A stretch of 64,000 nt of DNA from Sipunculus nudus (taxonomy: Eukaryota > Annelida > Sipuncula > Golfingiida > Sipunculidae): contig CM049318.1 of NCBI GenBank assembly GCA_026874595.1, positions 61,042,250 to 61,106,249 on the forward strand, in the 5' to 3' direction. Position 1 is the first letter of the stretch; each line of letters starts with the position of its first letter. The translations under genes and the position numbers were made by a program. The notes beneath the pieces were generated by a model. It did no database searches and was not told where the DNA came from. It saw nothing but the letters and a program-made list of their open reading frames with translations. Of this stretch, positions 25,575 to 38,354 are shown one piece after another.

Positions 25575-26160
25575 AAGGTGGGAACGGATTTAACAGAAAA
25601 GGCAACCTCCACTCACATCAAGGAACTCCCACTGGAGAGAAACCCCAGTATGATGAGAATCCCCATGTATGGGATGACTGTGGGAAGGGATGTTATTGTA
25701 AGAGTCACCTTCAAACGCACAAGAGATCACACAGGACAGAAACTACCTGTGTGTAATGCATGTAGGCAAGGATTTCAGGGAAAAGACATCCTCCACATAC
25801 ACCAGAGAACTTACACTGGAGTAAACCTTGTTGTCTGTGATTACTTTCGGACTGGACTTATTTAAAAAAGGGACCTCCGCACACACCAGAGAACTCACAC
25901 TGGAGAAAAACTCGTTGTTTGATTACTTTTGGACTGGATTTTAAGAAAAAGCAACCTCAACAAACACCAGAGAACTCACACTGGAGAGAAACCATTCATT
26001 TTCGGTGACTGTGGGAGAGGATTTAATATGATGCACAGACGGTATTTAATCCCTATATTTAAGACGATTGTTAGAAAGGATTTCATGACAAAACGAGGCT
26101 ACACAACACATGAGAACTCATTTTGAGAACGAACCCTACATGTGTGACGGCTGTGGGTGA
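25575..26160 (+). pseudogene. Decayed C2H2 zinc-finger gene fragment
   Basis: At least four degenerate linker repeats of the H-x-R-T-H-T-G-E-K type occur in the + direction (near 25635, 25800, 25880 and 25965), with partial C-x2-C and H-x3-H pieces between them. Frames change and stops interrupt (for instance around 25862 and 25921), so it cannot make a protein. It starts within about 20 bp of the presumed Polinton end, so the element probably inserted next to or into it. Confidence 0.65.
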
Positions 26161-28714
26161 AGCCCCCTTCACAAACATTACAAGACTCTTACCGATCACA
26201 GGAATTTCAATAGCTTGGAGTTTCAGCACAATTTATCTTATACTAAGTGAACGATTGTATTCTAACATAGGGGTCGACATATAGTGTTTGGTCTATCGCC
26301 GTCGTCTTCTTTAGTCGTCGTCTGTCTAATTTCTTGTGAACGCAATGTAAATGGTTGACACCTTTTGAAAAAGACTAGCTGTTTGTAGGTTCTTGTACAC
26401 AAGCTTTCGGGTGCTCGGCCCCCTTCCTCAGGTGTAAAAAACATTACTTTTATAAGTAACAGACTACCACGGCATTTCAAAACTTTACTTCTTGTGAACG
26501 CGATAACTTTTGAACGACTTAACTTTTTCCATGAATTTTGGGATTTAAGTCGTTTTTACCACTATATCAGACGAGTTCGAAAACCGGTGACCTTGCCCTT
26601 CTTCATCAAGGTCAAATAGGCCGAAATATATATATTTTTGAGAACCACATAGACGCAGTTTATCCGTCCCTATATACAGTGACAGGGAGCGCTGCATGCA
26701 TTCTAGTGGCGCCCTGTCTCATATTATAAAAATGTCCCTCCTTTGGCCACTTTTAACCAAGCATAATCTAGCTAACAAACCCTTTACTAAGACACCTTAC
26801 TTGTTCTCGTGTTCAAATAAAAATGAAACATATTGTGGTAAACTTGGGCCCGAAGGCAGTGACTGTTTCCTCTATATCGGGGTTCACCCCGTGTTATTAA
26901 GTCATCTGAGCTTTAGTCGTGGTCCATTGTCCGTCGTCCGTCCGTCCGTCCGTCCGTCCGTAGATGTGGCACGTTTTGAAACCGTAATACCTAGAAATCC
27001 AAAATTCGGCATAATGTTAGATGTCCCCAAGATCTCCTACCAAGCCGAAAACTGGGTCTTTGCGACTTCATTCCTTTGAGAAATTAAGGAAAAACCTATT
27101 TTCACACTTCATGACTGCCTAATATCAAAACCACTCATCTTTTTTTCCTCATTTATACCATAAATAATTATCTATATAGTTCCTATGTACATGCCAGAAA
27201 TTAGGTCTGTATTATATAATTTAAAAAAAGTTAATGCATAAAAAACATAATGCATTTTGTAAATAATCAGGAAAGAAATTTGATCACTTAACACAAAACT
27301 TGTTAAAGCTAAGCACTTTTCCAGTAATATTACTTTTATTAATCAAAATTAAATTGTATACCCAAAATTAGATCAAAATCTTTTAAATTTTATAAAATAT
27401 TAGCAAAAATAAAACATTGGTACCTTAAATTTTGCCTAACTTTGACCATGGCACGTTTTTCCCTGTAACTGCTGTGGATTTAATTTTCAAAGAATGTTTT
27501 TGTCAGCATTTCAACTGTTAACACCAAAAATTTGAATCCAGTTGATCAAAAACTGTAAATTTTATTCAAGTTTTCAAGCACCATGTCACATATTGTTCAC
27601 ATCAAGCTAGTGTTATGCAGTTTGCTAGAGCTCAGCTCCCTAGCTTCAGCTCTAAGTTCCTTAAATTTGGCATACAGTTAGATGTCTCCAAAATCCCCTA
27701 TCATGCCAAGAATTTGGTCACTAGGACTTAATTCCTTCGAGATATTAATGAAAAACTTCATTTTCCATTAAAAACCCATTGTTACACTTTAAGACTGCCT
27801 AATATCAAAACCACTGATCTGACTTTGATCATATATAATATACATATTTTTTTATACATTCGCTATGCACATGCCAGAAATGATGTCAGCATTGCGTATT
27901 TTTTTAAGTTATGGGCCCAAATATAGTGCACTTTTTAAAAAATCAAGAACTATTTTTACTTAGGTAAGATAAGAATTGCTGAAGCTGGAGACTTTTTTTT
28001 CAGGAATATAACTTTATTTAATCGAGATTCAATTGTTTACCCAAAATTAGATCTGAATTTTGCAAATTTTACAAGTTATTAGCATAAATAAAAAATCAAT
28101 ACCTTAAATTTTGTCCAACTTTGGCAATGGCACGTTTTTTCCCTGTAAGCACTGTTTGATTTAATTTTCACAGCATATATATATAAGGATTTATCTTTAA
28201 AAATCTGAAATTTCAAAGGAATTGATCGAAAAGAGTAGCTTTTATTCAAGTTTTCATACACCATGTCAAGTGTTGTTTACATCTAGCCCGCCTTGTAGTA
28301 CTGCCTTCACTTGCATTATGTAACCCATCCCAGGCAGCTTGCCTTGGCTCAGCATGGTCACTACTAGCAGGCTTCCCCTCGGCCCTGCATACCCCCCCCC
28401 CCCAGATGGTGCATTAACTAGATGAATGTTATAATTTTCTGTATTTCATATTATTCTTGGCTATGCAATGCTACATTTTAGATTTTGTATTTGCCACCAC
28501 GGTTAAAGTGATTAAAGTGCACATGTTATTGTGTCCACAAAGTGGTGTAAGTTGCTATGAAAGTATGGATGTTCATCAGATAAGTAATTACTTGAGAGAG
28601 TATAACTTCACCAGGTGTGAATTGACTCTTAATTCCAGTAATACGTTATAGCTTAGATTGTAATTAGCATAATGATATTGTCCCTCATTCAATCAACAGT
28701 GTGTATACTTTATT
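26161..28714. other. Noncoding stretch with a diverged tandem duplication and a (GTCC)n tract
   Basis: No gene is seen. A (GTCC)n tract is at 26929-26961. Sequence from about 26999 to 27620 recurs, diverged, at about 27660 to 28290 (shared landmarks: ATTNGGCATA-type start, CCCAAAATTAGATC, TGGCACGTTTTT, ACCATGTCA end), an offset of 660-675 bp. A run of 12 C lies near 28390. Confidence 0.6.
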
Positions 28715-31318
28715 GTATCCCCAGACAAAGTCGTGGGGTACTATGTTTTCATACCGGTCCCCCCGCCGCCGCCGCATATAAATCTTGTTGGCGCGATAAC
28801 CCAAAAAATATTTCACGGAACTTTACCAAACTTGGTATATGTATAGATATGGGTAAGAGGACGACGCCTATTTAAAATGAGGTCATGACCTTTACTAGGA
28901 GAGTGTCCTTGACCTTGAATAGGTCCAATTTTGGGGAAAATCACACAAATACTTTAATATCTCAAGAAATCTTGCATGGATTTATCCCAAAATCAAGTTG
29001 ATGGAAGATCATGGATAGGGTTGTCATGTTCCAGAAACTGGTGGCGCCACCTATTATTCTTTACTTGTTTTCATGCCGTTTAATACCCCCAAAATTGCCA
29101 CCTTACCGTACTGTGAGCATTATAAGTCAAAAACTAATGGACAGATTTCTTTTATATTATGCACATACATAGGTATGGGTTATGGGATGATGTTTATTGA
29201 AATTGGGGTCATGACCTTTCCTATGATAGTGGCCTTGACCTTGAATATTGCCATATATGGTGAAAATCACACACCTCTTATGATATCTCCAGTGTTGATG
29301 CCATATGGATTTCAAACATGACTTATGTATGGCCCACCACTAAAGTAAGAACCCTATAGGTTCCAGGGTCATGAGGTCAAAGGTCAAGGTCACTGGACTG
29401 GCATTTTAAAATATACTGTGGATGCATTTTAAGCCAAACTTTTATCCCAGGTCTTCCATCTTGAATATATAGCTCACTTGCCAATAGTGGATGATCCATA
29501 TAAATTTTGGGGTCACAAGGTCAAAGGTCAAGGCCACAGGAGATATCTGTCCAAAAATTAGTTTCTGGATGATAATTCCTTCTTTTATTGATGTATGGAT
29601 TTCAAACTTGACTTGTATTTGACCCATTGGAAAAGCAAGACCCCAATTGATTTTGGGGTCATGAGGTCAAAGGTCAAGGTCACAGGAAACCTCTTTAAAA
29701 AGGTTGTGGATGCAATTTCAGCCAAAAAATTCATCTGAGATCTTTCATCTTGCACATATAGTTCTCCTGCCAAGAGTGGAAGACCCCTATCAATTTTGAG
29801 GTCACAAGGTCAAAGGTGAAGGTCACAGGAGCCATCTGTCCAAAAATTAGTTTCTGGATGATAATTCCTGCTTTATTGATGTATGGATTTCAAACTTGAC
29901 TTGTATTTGACCCATTGGAAAAGCAAGACCCGAATTGATTTTGGGGTCATGAGGTCAAAGGTCAAGGTCACAGGAAACCTCTTTAAAAAGGTTGTGGATG
30001 CAATTTCAGCCAAAAAATTCATCTGAGATCTTTCATCTTGCACATATAGTTCACCTGCCAAGAGTGGAAGACCCCAATCAATTTTGAGGTCACAAGGTCA
30101 AAGGTGAAGGTCACAGGAGCCATCTGTCCAAAAATTAGTTTCTGGATGATAATACCTGCTTTTATTGATGTATGGATTTCAAACTTGACTTGTATATGTC
30201 CAATTGGAAAAGCAAGACCTGAATTGATATTGGGGTCATGAGGTCAAAGGTCAAGGTCACAGGACACATCTTTAAAAAGATGTGGATGCATTTTCAGCCA
30301 AACATTTCATCTCAGGTCTTTCATCTTGCACATATAGTTCACCTGCCAATAGAGGAAGAACCCTATCAATTTTGAGGTCACAAGGTCAAAGGTGAAGGTC
30401 ACAGGAGCCATCTGTCCAAAAATTAGTTTCTGGATGATAATTCCTTCTTTTATTGATGTATAGATTTCAAACTTGACTTGTATTTGACCCATTGGAAAAG
30501 CAAGACCTGAATTGATTTTGGGGTCATGAGGTCAAAGGTCAAGGTCACAAGAAACCTCTTTATTAAGATTGTGGATGCATTTTCAGCCAAACAGTTCATC
30601 TCAGATCTTTCATCTTGCACATATAGTTCACCTGCCAAGAGTGGAAAACCCTTATCAATTTTGAGGTCACAAGGTCAAAGGTGAAGGTCACAGGAGCCAT
30701 CTGTCCAAAAATTAGTTTCTGGATGATAATTCCTGCTTTTATTGATGTATGGTTTTCAAACTTGACTTGTATATGTCCCATTGGAAATGCAAGACCAAAA
30801 TTGATTTTGGGGTCATGAGGTCAAAGGTCAAGGTCACAGGACACATCTTTAAAAAGATGTGGATGCATTTTCAGCCAAACATTTCATCTCAGATCTTTTA
30901 TCTTGCACATATAGTTCTCCTGCCAAGAGAGGAAGAACACTATCAATTTTGAGGTCACAAGGTCAAAGGTGAAGGTCACAGGAGCCACCTGTAAAAAAAA
31001 ATTAGTTTCTGGATGATAATTCCTCCTTTATTGATGTATAGATTTCAAACTCGACTTGCATATGTCCCATTGGAAAAGCAAGACCCAAATTGATTTTGGG
31101 GTCATGAGGTCAAAGATCAAGGTCAAAGGACACATCTTTAAAACAATCAAGATCACAGGACCAACATCTTCAACAAGACTGTGGATTGTTAGATGGAAGA
31201 AACAATAAATATGCCAAGTGTCAGTATATGCTGCCAAAATTGGGGGTCTGTTCTTAAAGGGGGGGGGCCTACTATGTCTGGGGATACTCTGGCACCTGCG
31301 GTGCCAAGAAATGTCTAG
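28715..31318 (+). mobile_element. Helentron/HINE-like non-autonomous rolling-circle element
   Basis: GTATCCCCAGACA at 28715-28727 is matched by its exact inverse complement at 31275-31287, but the second copy is subterminal. It is followed by the hairpin GGCAC-ctgcg-GTGCC (31291-31305), then nine bases, then CTAG (31315-31318) before a T. A terminal 5' inverted repeat paired with an internal 3' copy, a 3' hairpin and a CTRR end are the signature of Helentron-type (HINE) elements. The core is a long tandem array. No protein is encoded. A shortened relative lies at 58429-59097 with clearly similar internal sequence. Bivalve 'pearl'-type repeats with tandem cores have been assigned to this class. 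Confidence 0.75.
29300..31140. repeat. 145-bp tandem array (about 290-bp dimers) with nuclear-receptor direct repeats
   Basis: The motif AGGTCAAAGGTCAAGGTCA or a one-base variant recurs 13 times from 29374 to 31107, at a mean spacing of 144 bp. Two alternating subtypes (GGGGTCATGAGGTCA and GAGGTCACAAGGTCA, the latter with GGTGAAGG) make a 288-290 bp higher-order unit. The intervening sequence is also conserved. Short open frames on the minus strand across it are repeats of one another and not genes. Confidence 0.85.
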
Positions 31319-32510
31319 TTTGAAAAGATGTTTTTTATTTTACCATTTATTGAATCTTTTATTTTATTTCGGTGAATAAGATTAAGCATGTACTGAAAAC
31401 TCCAATGTGAAAAACTTTAATAGTGATTCAAGGAATAATCTTGTAGATGCCATGTTTTGGCATTATTTTCTTTTAAATTCAGTTTAAACATTTGTGATTT
31501 AAAAATAATAAAACATATGTGTATGCATAATATGACCAAATATGAGCTACACTCTTGTTATATAATGATTGCAACTTAGAATAATAATATTTTAACTTAT
31601 ATTTTCAGTGTTTTTTATACAAATTTATAAAACCTGTCAGCTGAGCACAATGACCCATGGGTCCTTGTTCCTGTTAGTACTTTGGATTTAATTTCACAGC
31701 ATGTTCCTATTCCTCCCTCCACCCAATTCTGTTGACAGGTACTATAAAATAGATTAAGTATCAATAAATGTTGATGCAATTAAGAAATGCGAATAAACTA
31801 AAATATTCACATATATGTTGTACTATAAATGTAAAGTAACTTTTTTAAACTTGGAAAAAATTGATGTAGTGATAATAATAATGCAAATATTGTTATTTTA
31901 CCTGGCTCAGTAGAATGGGTATTAAAATTATTTGCTTTGTCTCCTCCATCTTTCTGCCGGTTTTAATATATTTAATAATTATAAATAAACTTTTTTTCCT
32001 CTAAGCACTGCTGAATTATTTTTTATATCCTGTATGTATATACAAAGGTGTTGTAACTCCCACCATCCCCTTCCCCAACCCAACTGAGTTCTTGCTCCTT
32101 GGCACTGTGTACAATAGTTGTATTGCTTCTGCAAACAAAATTAATAATCAAAGAAAATATATACAGAAAGACAGAAGCGTTGTAACACCCATCAAGTTCT
32201 TCCACCTGTGGAGCGGGGACGTTATGGCAACTGTATAAATATCATAAAATAGAACAAAAAAAAAAGTTTATTGAAAAATTGGATCTCATTAGACAAATGT
32301 TTAAAGTTTCGAACTGTCAATAACTTATCAAAAAGTTAATCAATGGAAACGCATGGTCAGATCAAAAATATATCATTTGCAACAATTTCCTCAATCATAC
32401 CAACTACCCATCGCCTAGATTACCTCTTCCTCTTAGACTTTATCTACATTTCATAATATTTTAGATTTTAACCTTCCAGGTGTTTAAGTACTGTTGAATG
32501 CTACGTCTCT

Positions 32511-32552
<42 letters not shown>

Positions 32553-33340
32553 CTATATCTATCAAATCGAAAACTTCCAGACTTCCATACACTATGTATC
32601 CTTCAACAAATAGCCTTATCATCATACTGCTACTGCTAGCTATACTGTCATTGCATTCATATTTGCTCAAATATATCGCTTTTTTTCAACCCCTCCCAAA
32701 TAATTAAAAAATAAACCACTATATTTTACTTCATATAAATTCATCCGTCAGGTTATTTCATATATCATTTACTCACATTTAACATTACATTTCTTTATAA
32801 TAACCCAACATGTCCATGATAAATAAGCTTTATTTACTGGATATAGTATCAGAATACATTTATTGTCGAATCACGATCAGCTGAGCCCCATGACCCATGG
32901 GTCCCTGCAAAAACAACCTAATTCTAGTTCAACACCTGCAGATGAGCTAATTGGTTTCAACAAAGGTTAACAACTGCATGCATATTTTGAACAACTGTTA
33001 ATTGTTTGGTCTTTGTGTGTCTGCGCAATGCGTGTGTGTGCGTTTGCTTCTTTGTGTATCAGTTTGCGCTTCGTGTCCTTTAGCTCTTTGTGTATCTTTT
33101 TGCTTTAATGGGTATACTTTGCTCTTTTTGTTTGTGTTTTGTATTCGTTTAATTCTTTTTTGTTCTTTGTGTATAGTTTTGCTCATCGTGTGTCCGTTTG
33201 TTCTTTGTGTGTCTGTTTGCTCTTTCTCCCATTCTACTCTTTGTGTCTTTTTATCGTACAAATCGTAGGTGCTAGTCCTAGAAATTTCTAAGTGAATATC
33301 CAGGGAGGTCAATGAAAAATCTTCTGGGAAACCTGAAATT
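31319..33340. other. AT-rich noncoding DNA with simple repeats
   Basis: No gene is seen. A (TC)n tract runs 32515-32550. A degenerate minisatellite of CTTTGTGTGTCTG-like units spans about 33003-33245. A motif CAGCTGAGC...ATGACCCATGGGTC occurs near 31640 and 32880, and again, diverged, near 47727. Confidence 0.55.
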
Positions 33341-33975
33341 AGGCCACTGCGGCCTATATCCTCCGAGCTATGGGGCTTGAAATTGCCCCAAGAATAATAA
33401 AAAAAAAATGATGCAAAACCTCCAATATCTTGATTTTAATGCATAGATTGTCATGAATCTTGCCTTGAAAATTAACCATAATTAGTTTTATAAGTTCCTA
33501 AAGAGTGGTGGCGCCATCTAGATTTTTGTTATTTTAACGAATATATTTCTATTTGTTTTACTATAAAATGACAATCATGTCAGTTTTTCAGCTGTGATTA
33601 CATCTAATGTCCAAAAACCTCGTGTGTTTACTGATCACAGATGAATGTCCTAAAGTAATCATCCAGTCTGTTTCCCTGTTTAGCTGTCTGTCTGTCTGTC
33701 CATCCGTCTATCCGCACAAATTTGTTTCCAGATGATAACTCCAGGTTTGACTGACACATTGATTTCAAACTTTACTTACATATGGCCTACAACTAAAGCA
33801 AGAACCTATATGACTTTGGGATCACGAGGTCAAAAGTCAAGGTCCCAGTACTCACTTATTAAAAAAGATTATGGCTGCATTTTAAGCCACGCTTTTCATC
33901 CCAGACCTTCCATTTTAGCATTTAGCTGACTTGCCAGTATTAGGAGAGCAATAATGAATTTGGGGTCACAAGGTC
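33341..33975. repeat. Left part of a dispersed repeat with AGGTCA motifs, split by the BEL/Pao insertion
   Basis: It contains GTCTGTCTGTCTGTC-type and AGGTCAAAAGTCAAGGTC segments and text similar to 45480-45800. It ends GGGGTCACAAGGTC at the 5' LTR; the continuation (AAGGTCAAGGTCACAGG) is found right after the 3' LTR at 41153. Confidence 0.6.
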
Positions 33976-34623
33976 TGTGACAGCTATTATATTATATTGT
34001 TTTGTCAAGTCCTCACGGTAATTGAGGCAGAGCCACTGGTGACTAAGGTCAAGGTTGTAAACTGTTTAGTTTTATGGTAAAGACAGGAAGCTCAGCCATT
34101 TTGAAACTTGAAGTAGGCAGCCATGGTTTGTCAAGTAGTGATCTGGACAAAATACCAAGTTTTGGTAAGAATATTTACTCTTTTATATGAACCATGATGT
34201 AAAGACTATTCATTGTGTTTAATTGATTATTTAAATAAAAAAGGGTCAGCAATTTAGTCACTTTAAACTTTAGAGTATGTTGATGCTAAAGTTTGACCAC
34301 CTTGAGATTATGTCCACTCCTATTAAAAATTATACCATTCAGAACTATTATTAAAGATGCTCATTCCCTGCATAATAATTTTAGAGACTAGAGTTGATTA
34401 GACAAACTTGAAGCTATTTCCTCATGATAGAGGTGCCTTTATTGATGTCAATGCTAGTGCATTGGCACTTGTACAGTAACTATTTTCACTTATGAAGGCA
34501 CTTATCACCACTTTGTTACTTAAGGCCCTGCTACAGGGATTATTAGTTATGAGTTTTCTTTGTATGTTTCAGTAAATCGTCATGAAAGCATTTACAGTTT
34601 TTTTCATTATTTGAGCCACTACA
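33976..34623 (+). repeat. 5' LTR of the BEL/Pao element
   Basis: It is 648 bp, starting TGTGACAGCTATT and ending GAGCCACTACA. It differs from the 3' LTR by scattered substitutions and lacks a segment of about 57 bp present there near 40877-40937. Confidence 0.88.
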
Positions 34624-34672
34624 TTATTTACAAAACTTGTGAGCAATAACTTGGACCAACAGTCAACATATC

Positions 34673-35436
34673 ATGGCTGATAGTAAGAATACTCTTTCAG
34701 ATAGTGAGGCCAAAATCAGAAAAAGTGCTAGGACACATAAAATGTCTAGTAAAGGCCTTCAGTATGAACCTGAACTTCGATTCAAGAAAAGAAAACATAG
34801 TTATCGGACTGTGTTACAGATCACTGATGAAATACGCCAGGTTATTAAAGAAAATACTGAAATTCCTTCGCTCTATTCCAAGTACTCTACCTGGCTCCAA
34901 AAGTATGAAGACTTTTTAGCCATTCATGAACGCTGTATTGAATTAATCGATGAGGAGCAAAGACAGATATATGATAGAGAGTACTTTAGGGTGAGAGACA
35001 CTGAATCTAGAAATTTGAAGACTGAAGTTGAAAAGTATATTTGTGCCACAAAGAGTGCAAAGGCAGATAGTATTAGAAGTGGTAGCAGTCGGTCATCTCA
35101 CAGTTCAAGGAGATCCAGATTATCAAAATTAGACTACTCTAGATTAGAGGAGCAGCAGAAAAAGGCAGAGCTATCAGCTAAAGTGAATGCATTACAACAA
35201 AAAAGAGAAATAGAGCAGGCTAAACTTGACTTAAAAATGAAAGAGCAGGAGCTGCAGTTAAAGACCTAATTAGCAAAAGCAGAAGCAAAATCTGATGTGC
35301 TCAATGATTTTAAAGAAAGACTGTCATTCAAACCTGTTCATTCCAGTGTGATAGTACATGTTCAAAAGGCCGCTGCTCAACCTTTAACTGAACATGCTCA
35401 CTTAGATCCAAATGCCAGTGAGTTTGTACCACAATA
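34673..35436 (+). pseudogene. BEL/Pao gag, N-terminal part
   Basis: ATG 34673 opens a 198-codon frame rich in charged helices (long Gln/Glu/Lys coiled coil near residues 150-198, Ser/Arg patch near 135-150). TAA at 35267-35269 interrupts, but the frame continues open to 35434-35436. The features are typical of gag from this superfamily. No enzymatic motif is expected. Confidence 0.7.
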
Positions 35437-35486
35437 AAAGATTAACATGTCTAAAGAAACTGTAACAGACAGTCCTGAATTCTGTC

Positions 35487-36430
35487 TGTAGCTAGAGAAC
35501 TGAGAAAGCCTGTATCTGATATTCAGAAATTTTGTGGTGGTCCTATGGACTACAAACGTTTCATGAGACAATTTGATGCTAGATTTGTAGCAAACACAGA
35601 CTCTTTTGATGAGAGAATGAATTATTTAGACCAGTTCACTGTAGGTTAGGCTAACAGAATAGTAAAAGGCTATGCACATTAAGACTCAAAGGTTGGCTAT
35701 TTTGCAGTTATGGAGGAATTTAAAAGTAGATATTGTGATCCCGATGTTATTGCTCATGCTTATGTCAAGAGGGCACTGGACTGGCCAGTTATCAAACCGG
35801 AAAATGCAAAGGGACTTGATGAGTTTTTTTATATTCCTTTGTGAATGTCAATATGCAGCACAGAGTGTTGAAGCAGCAGATGTGCTGGAAAACTCAGAGA
35901 ACTTGAGATTGTTGGTCAGCAAATTACCATACTATTTACATGAAAGGTGGAGAACAATTGTCCAGGATACCAAAAAATGTAATCACATTCTCAGATTCTC
36001 CCAGTTAGTTCAGTTTGTTCGGAAAGAGGCCAAGATAGCCAATGATCCTACATTTGGCAAAAGCTTCATAGTCACAAAACAGACTGTAAAGCCAGGGTTT
36101 CATACAAATACCAAAAGAAGCTTTGCAATTGATGTTGCAGTGACAGGACCAAGGGATGAGGTGACTAATGACTCAACAAAGTCTAATAAAGGACTAGCAT
36201 TCCAAAAACCTTGTATATATTGTCATTCACCACAATACACTCTTGACTGTTGCTTAAGTTTAAAATCACAACCAATGAAAAGTAGGTATGACTTTCTCAA
36301 ATCTAAAGGTTTGTGTTTTGCATGTTTGATGTCCGGTCACCAATGATTCATTTGTCATCATAAAACCTTTTGTACCATTTGTAATAGGTGTCAACCATCA
36401 GTGCTTCATGTAGAACGCAATAACCAGCAA
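35487..36430 (+). pseudogene. BEL/Pao gag, conserved region and zinc knuckle
   Basis: Near 35520 the translation VSDIQKFCGGPMDYKRFMR is the conserved gag segment of Pao elements. A stop near 35647 and a frame change precede the open stretch 35672-36346, which holds CIYCHSPQYTLDCC and KGLCFACLMSGH, a zinc-knuckle pattern that continues past a TGA at 36344 into more Cys. Confidence 0.7.
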
Positions 36431-36499
36431 ATCCCCCAAATGTAGCCAGTGAGGTGAACAATACTGTCACAATGTCATCAGCATCTAGTAGTTAAATGG

Positions 36500-37168
36500 G
36501 GGCCGGCGCTCAGCGATCAGCCGTTGCTATTGTTCCAGTTAGGATCAAAGCTAAAAACAGTGACAAGTTTGTTGAAACACATGCCTTTCTTGACACTGGA
36601 AGCACTGCCACATTCTGTTCAGAGTAAGTGATGAGACAGTTAGAAGGAAAGAAAACTAAGATTGTTTTGTGTACAATGGGGGAATGAAAGGCTACAGGAC
36701 AGTTATGTAATACCAAACTTAGAGATCACATCAGTAGATGGTAAACATGTAGCTGAACTACCACCTGTACTTACTCTTCCAGTAACAGGAAAGGATATAA
36801 TAACGTCTGATGATTTGCTAAAATGGCCATACGTACAGAATGTGCCTTTACATCAGATTGATGGGAATGCTCATGTTGGACTTCTTATAGGAGTAAATGC
36901 CCCAAGGATAATGGAACCTTATGATGTTATACAGGGTAAAGACAATGGTCCTTTCACAGTAAAATCCATGCTAGGCTGGGTGATAAATGGACCAATAGAT
37001 ATCAGTGATGTAAGGCCTCGCATGTTTGTTTCCATGAACAGAATTAGCATTCGTAAGGTACCTACTTTAGAAGATCAGTACGCAATCATTTTGAGCATGA
37101 CTTTAGTGAGAGAACTGTTGATGATGAGCCAGAGCCCTCCAAGGAGGACAAGCAGTTTCCCAAAATAG
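36500..37168 (+). pseudogene. BEL/Pao aspartic protease region
   Basis: AFLDTGSTATFC near 36572-36605 is the catalytic DTG box of a retropepsin. The frame breaks near 36627, and the downstream part (36662-37168) carries family-typical LLIGVNAPRIM and LGWVINGP sequences. Confidence 0.75.
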
Positions 37169-38354
37169 TAAGTGAATCTGTTCAGCTGATAGACGGTCAT
37201 TATACCATTAGATTACCTTTGAGATGTCATAAAACTGTCATGCCAAACAACAGAAAACAAGCAGAACAAAGGTTAGCACTGTTTACCAGAAGATTTGTCA
37301 GAGATGTTGAATTTCTTGGGGTATATAAATCATGCATAGACAAACTGTTGAATGAAGGTCATGCATGCTATGTGCCATCAGACCAGCTTGATCAAAATGA
37401 TGGCAGGGTATGGTATCCTCCTCACCACGGAGTACATCATCCTGTTAAAAAGAAACTGAGAGTAGTTTTTGACTGTGCAGCTAGGTATGGGGGAACTTCT
37501 CTTAACGAAAAACTCCTTCATGGTCCAAATCTAACAAATACACTCATTGGAACTCTGATTAGGTTTCGCCAGGGTAAGATAGCTATGATGTCTGATATAG
37601 AGTCAATGTTTCATCAGGTTCGTGTACCAGAGGAGGATATCAGTCTGCTTCTTTTTCTATGGTATCAAAATAGAAACATTAATCAGCCTGTAACTGAGTA
37701 CCAGAAACTGACAAATTCATGTTCAAAATTGATATTAAAGATAAACCAACAACCAGACGACCAATTCTTACAGTGGTGAGCTCAATATATGACCCTCTGG
37801 GATTTCTAGCTCCATATGTACTAAAGGCAAAACTTATTTTGCAAAAACTGTGTCGCTTGGACTTAGCGTGGGATGAAACCATTCCAAATAGATTAGCAGA
37901 GGAATGGACAGAATGGAAAATGGAGGTTCAAAAACCAGAATCATTTTATGAGAACAGAAGTTTTAAACCAGTTGATTTTGATGACATGCAGAGTACTGAG
38001 TTACATCATTTCTCTGATGCGTGTGAACAGGAATATGGTGTTGTGTCATACCTTAGACTGGTAAATATCAAAGGAGCCATTCATTGTAGCTTTGTTATGG
38101 GCAAATCCAGAGTAGCACCTTTAAAAAAGGTAACAGTGCCACGATTAGAACTGACTGCATCCACCATTGCTGTGCGTGTTGATAAGCTGTTACGCAAAGA
38201 GCTTGAGATCTCAATTGATAAATCCTATTTTTGGACTGATAACATGTCTGTGATCCGTTATATAAGAAAAAAATCTGAATTTCACACATTTGTAGCAAAC
38301 AGACTTTCAGTAATTCCTGAAGGATCTGATACATCTCAGTGGAGATCAGTGTAA
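37169..38354 (+). pseudogene. BEL/Pao reverse transcriptase and RNase H with internal deletion
   Basis: RT fingers and first palm motif are present (KLRVVFDCAARYGG; IAMMSDIESMFHQVRV, first catalytic Asp). At about 37690-37719 the sequence passes directly from the segment after INQPVTEYQ to the region just before RRPILTVVSSIYDPLGF. The part that carries the YVDD catalytic box in relatives is therefore missing. The RNase H-like half follows (HHFSDACEQEYG; PRLELTAS; FWTDNMSVIRYI). Two frames are used (37219-37779 and 37719-38354). Confidence 0.82.

Noticed and set aside
25077-25865. 262-codon open frame spanning the right-end repeats and the zinc-finger relic
   Set aside because: The repeated peptide simply mirrors the 39-bp DNA repeats, then joins the unrelated zinc-finger remnant.
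29300-31140. Repeated 61-62 codon minus-strand frames
   Set aside because: All are copies of the same tandem repeat and end at equivalent points; no gene.
32498-32707. Ser-Leu repeat ORF
   Set aside because: Translation of the (TC)n microsatellite.
33002-33312. Cys/Val-rich + frame and Thr/Gln/Lys-rich - frame
   Set aside because: Both are translations of a degenerate CTTTGTGTGTCTG minisatellite.
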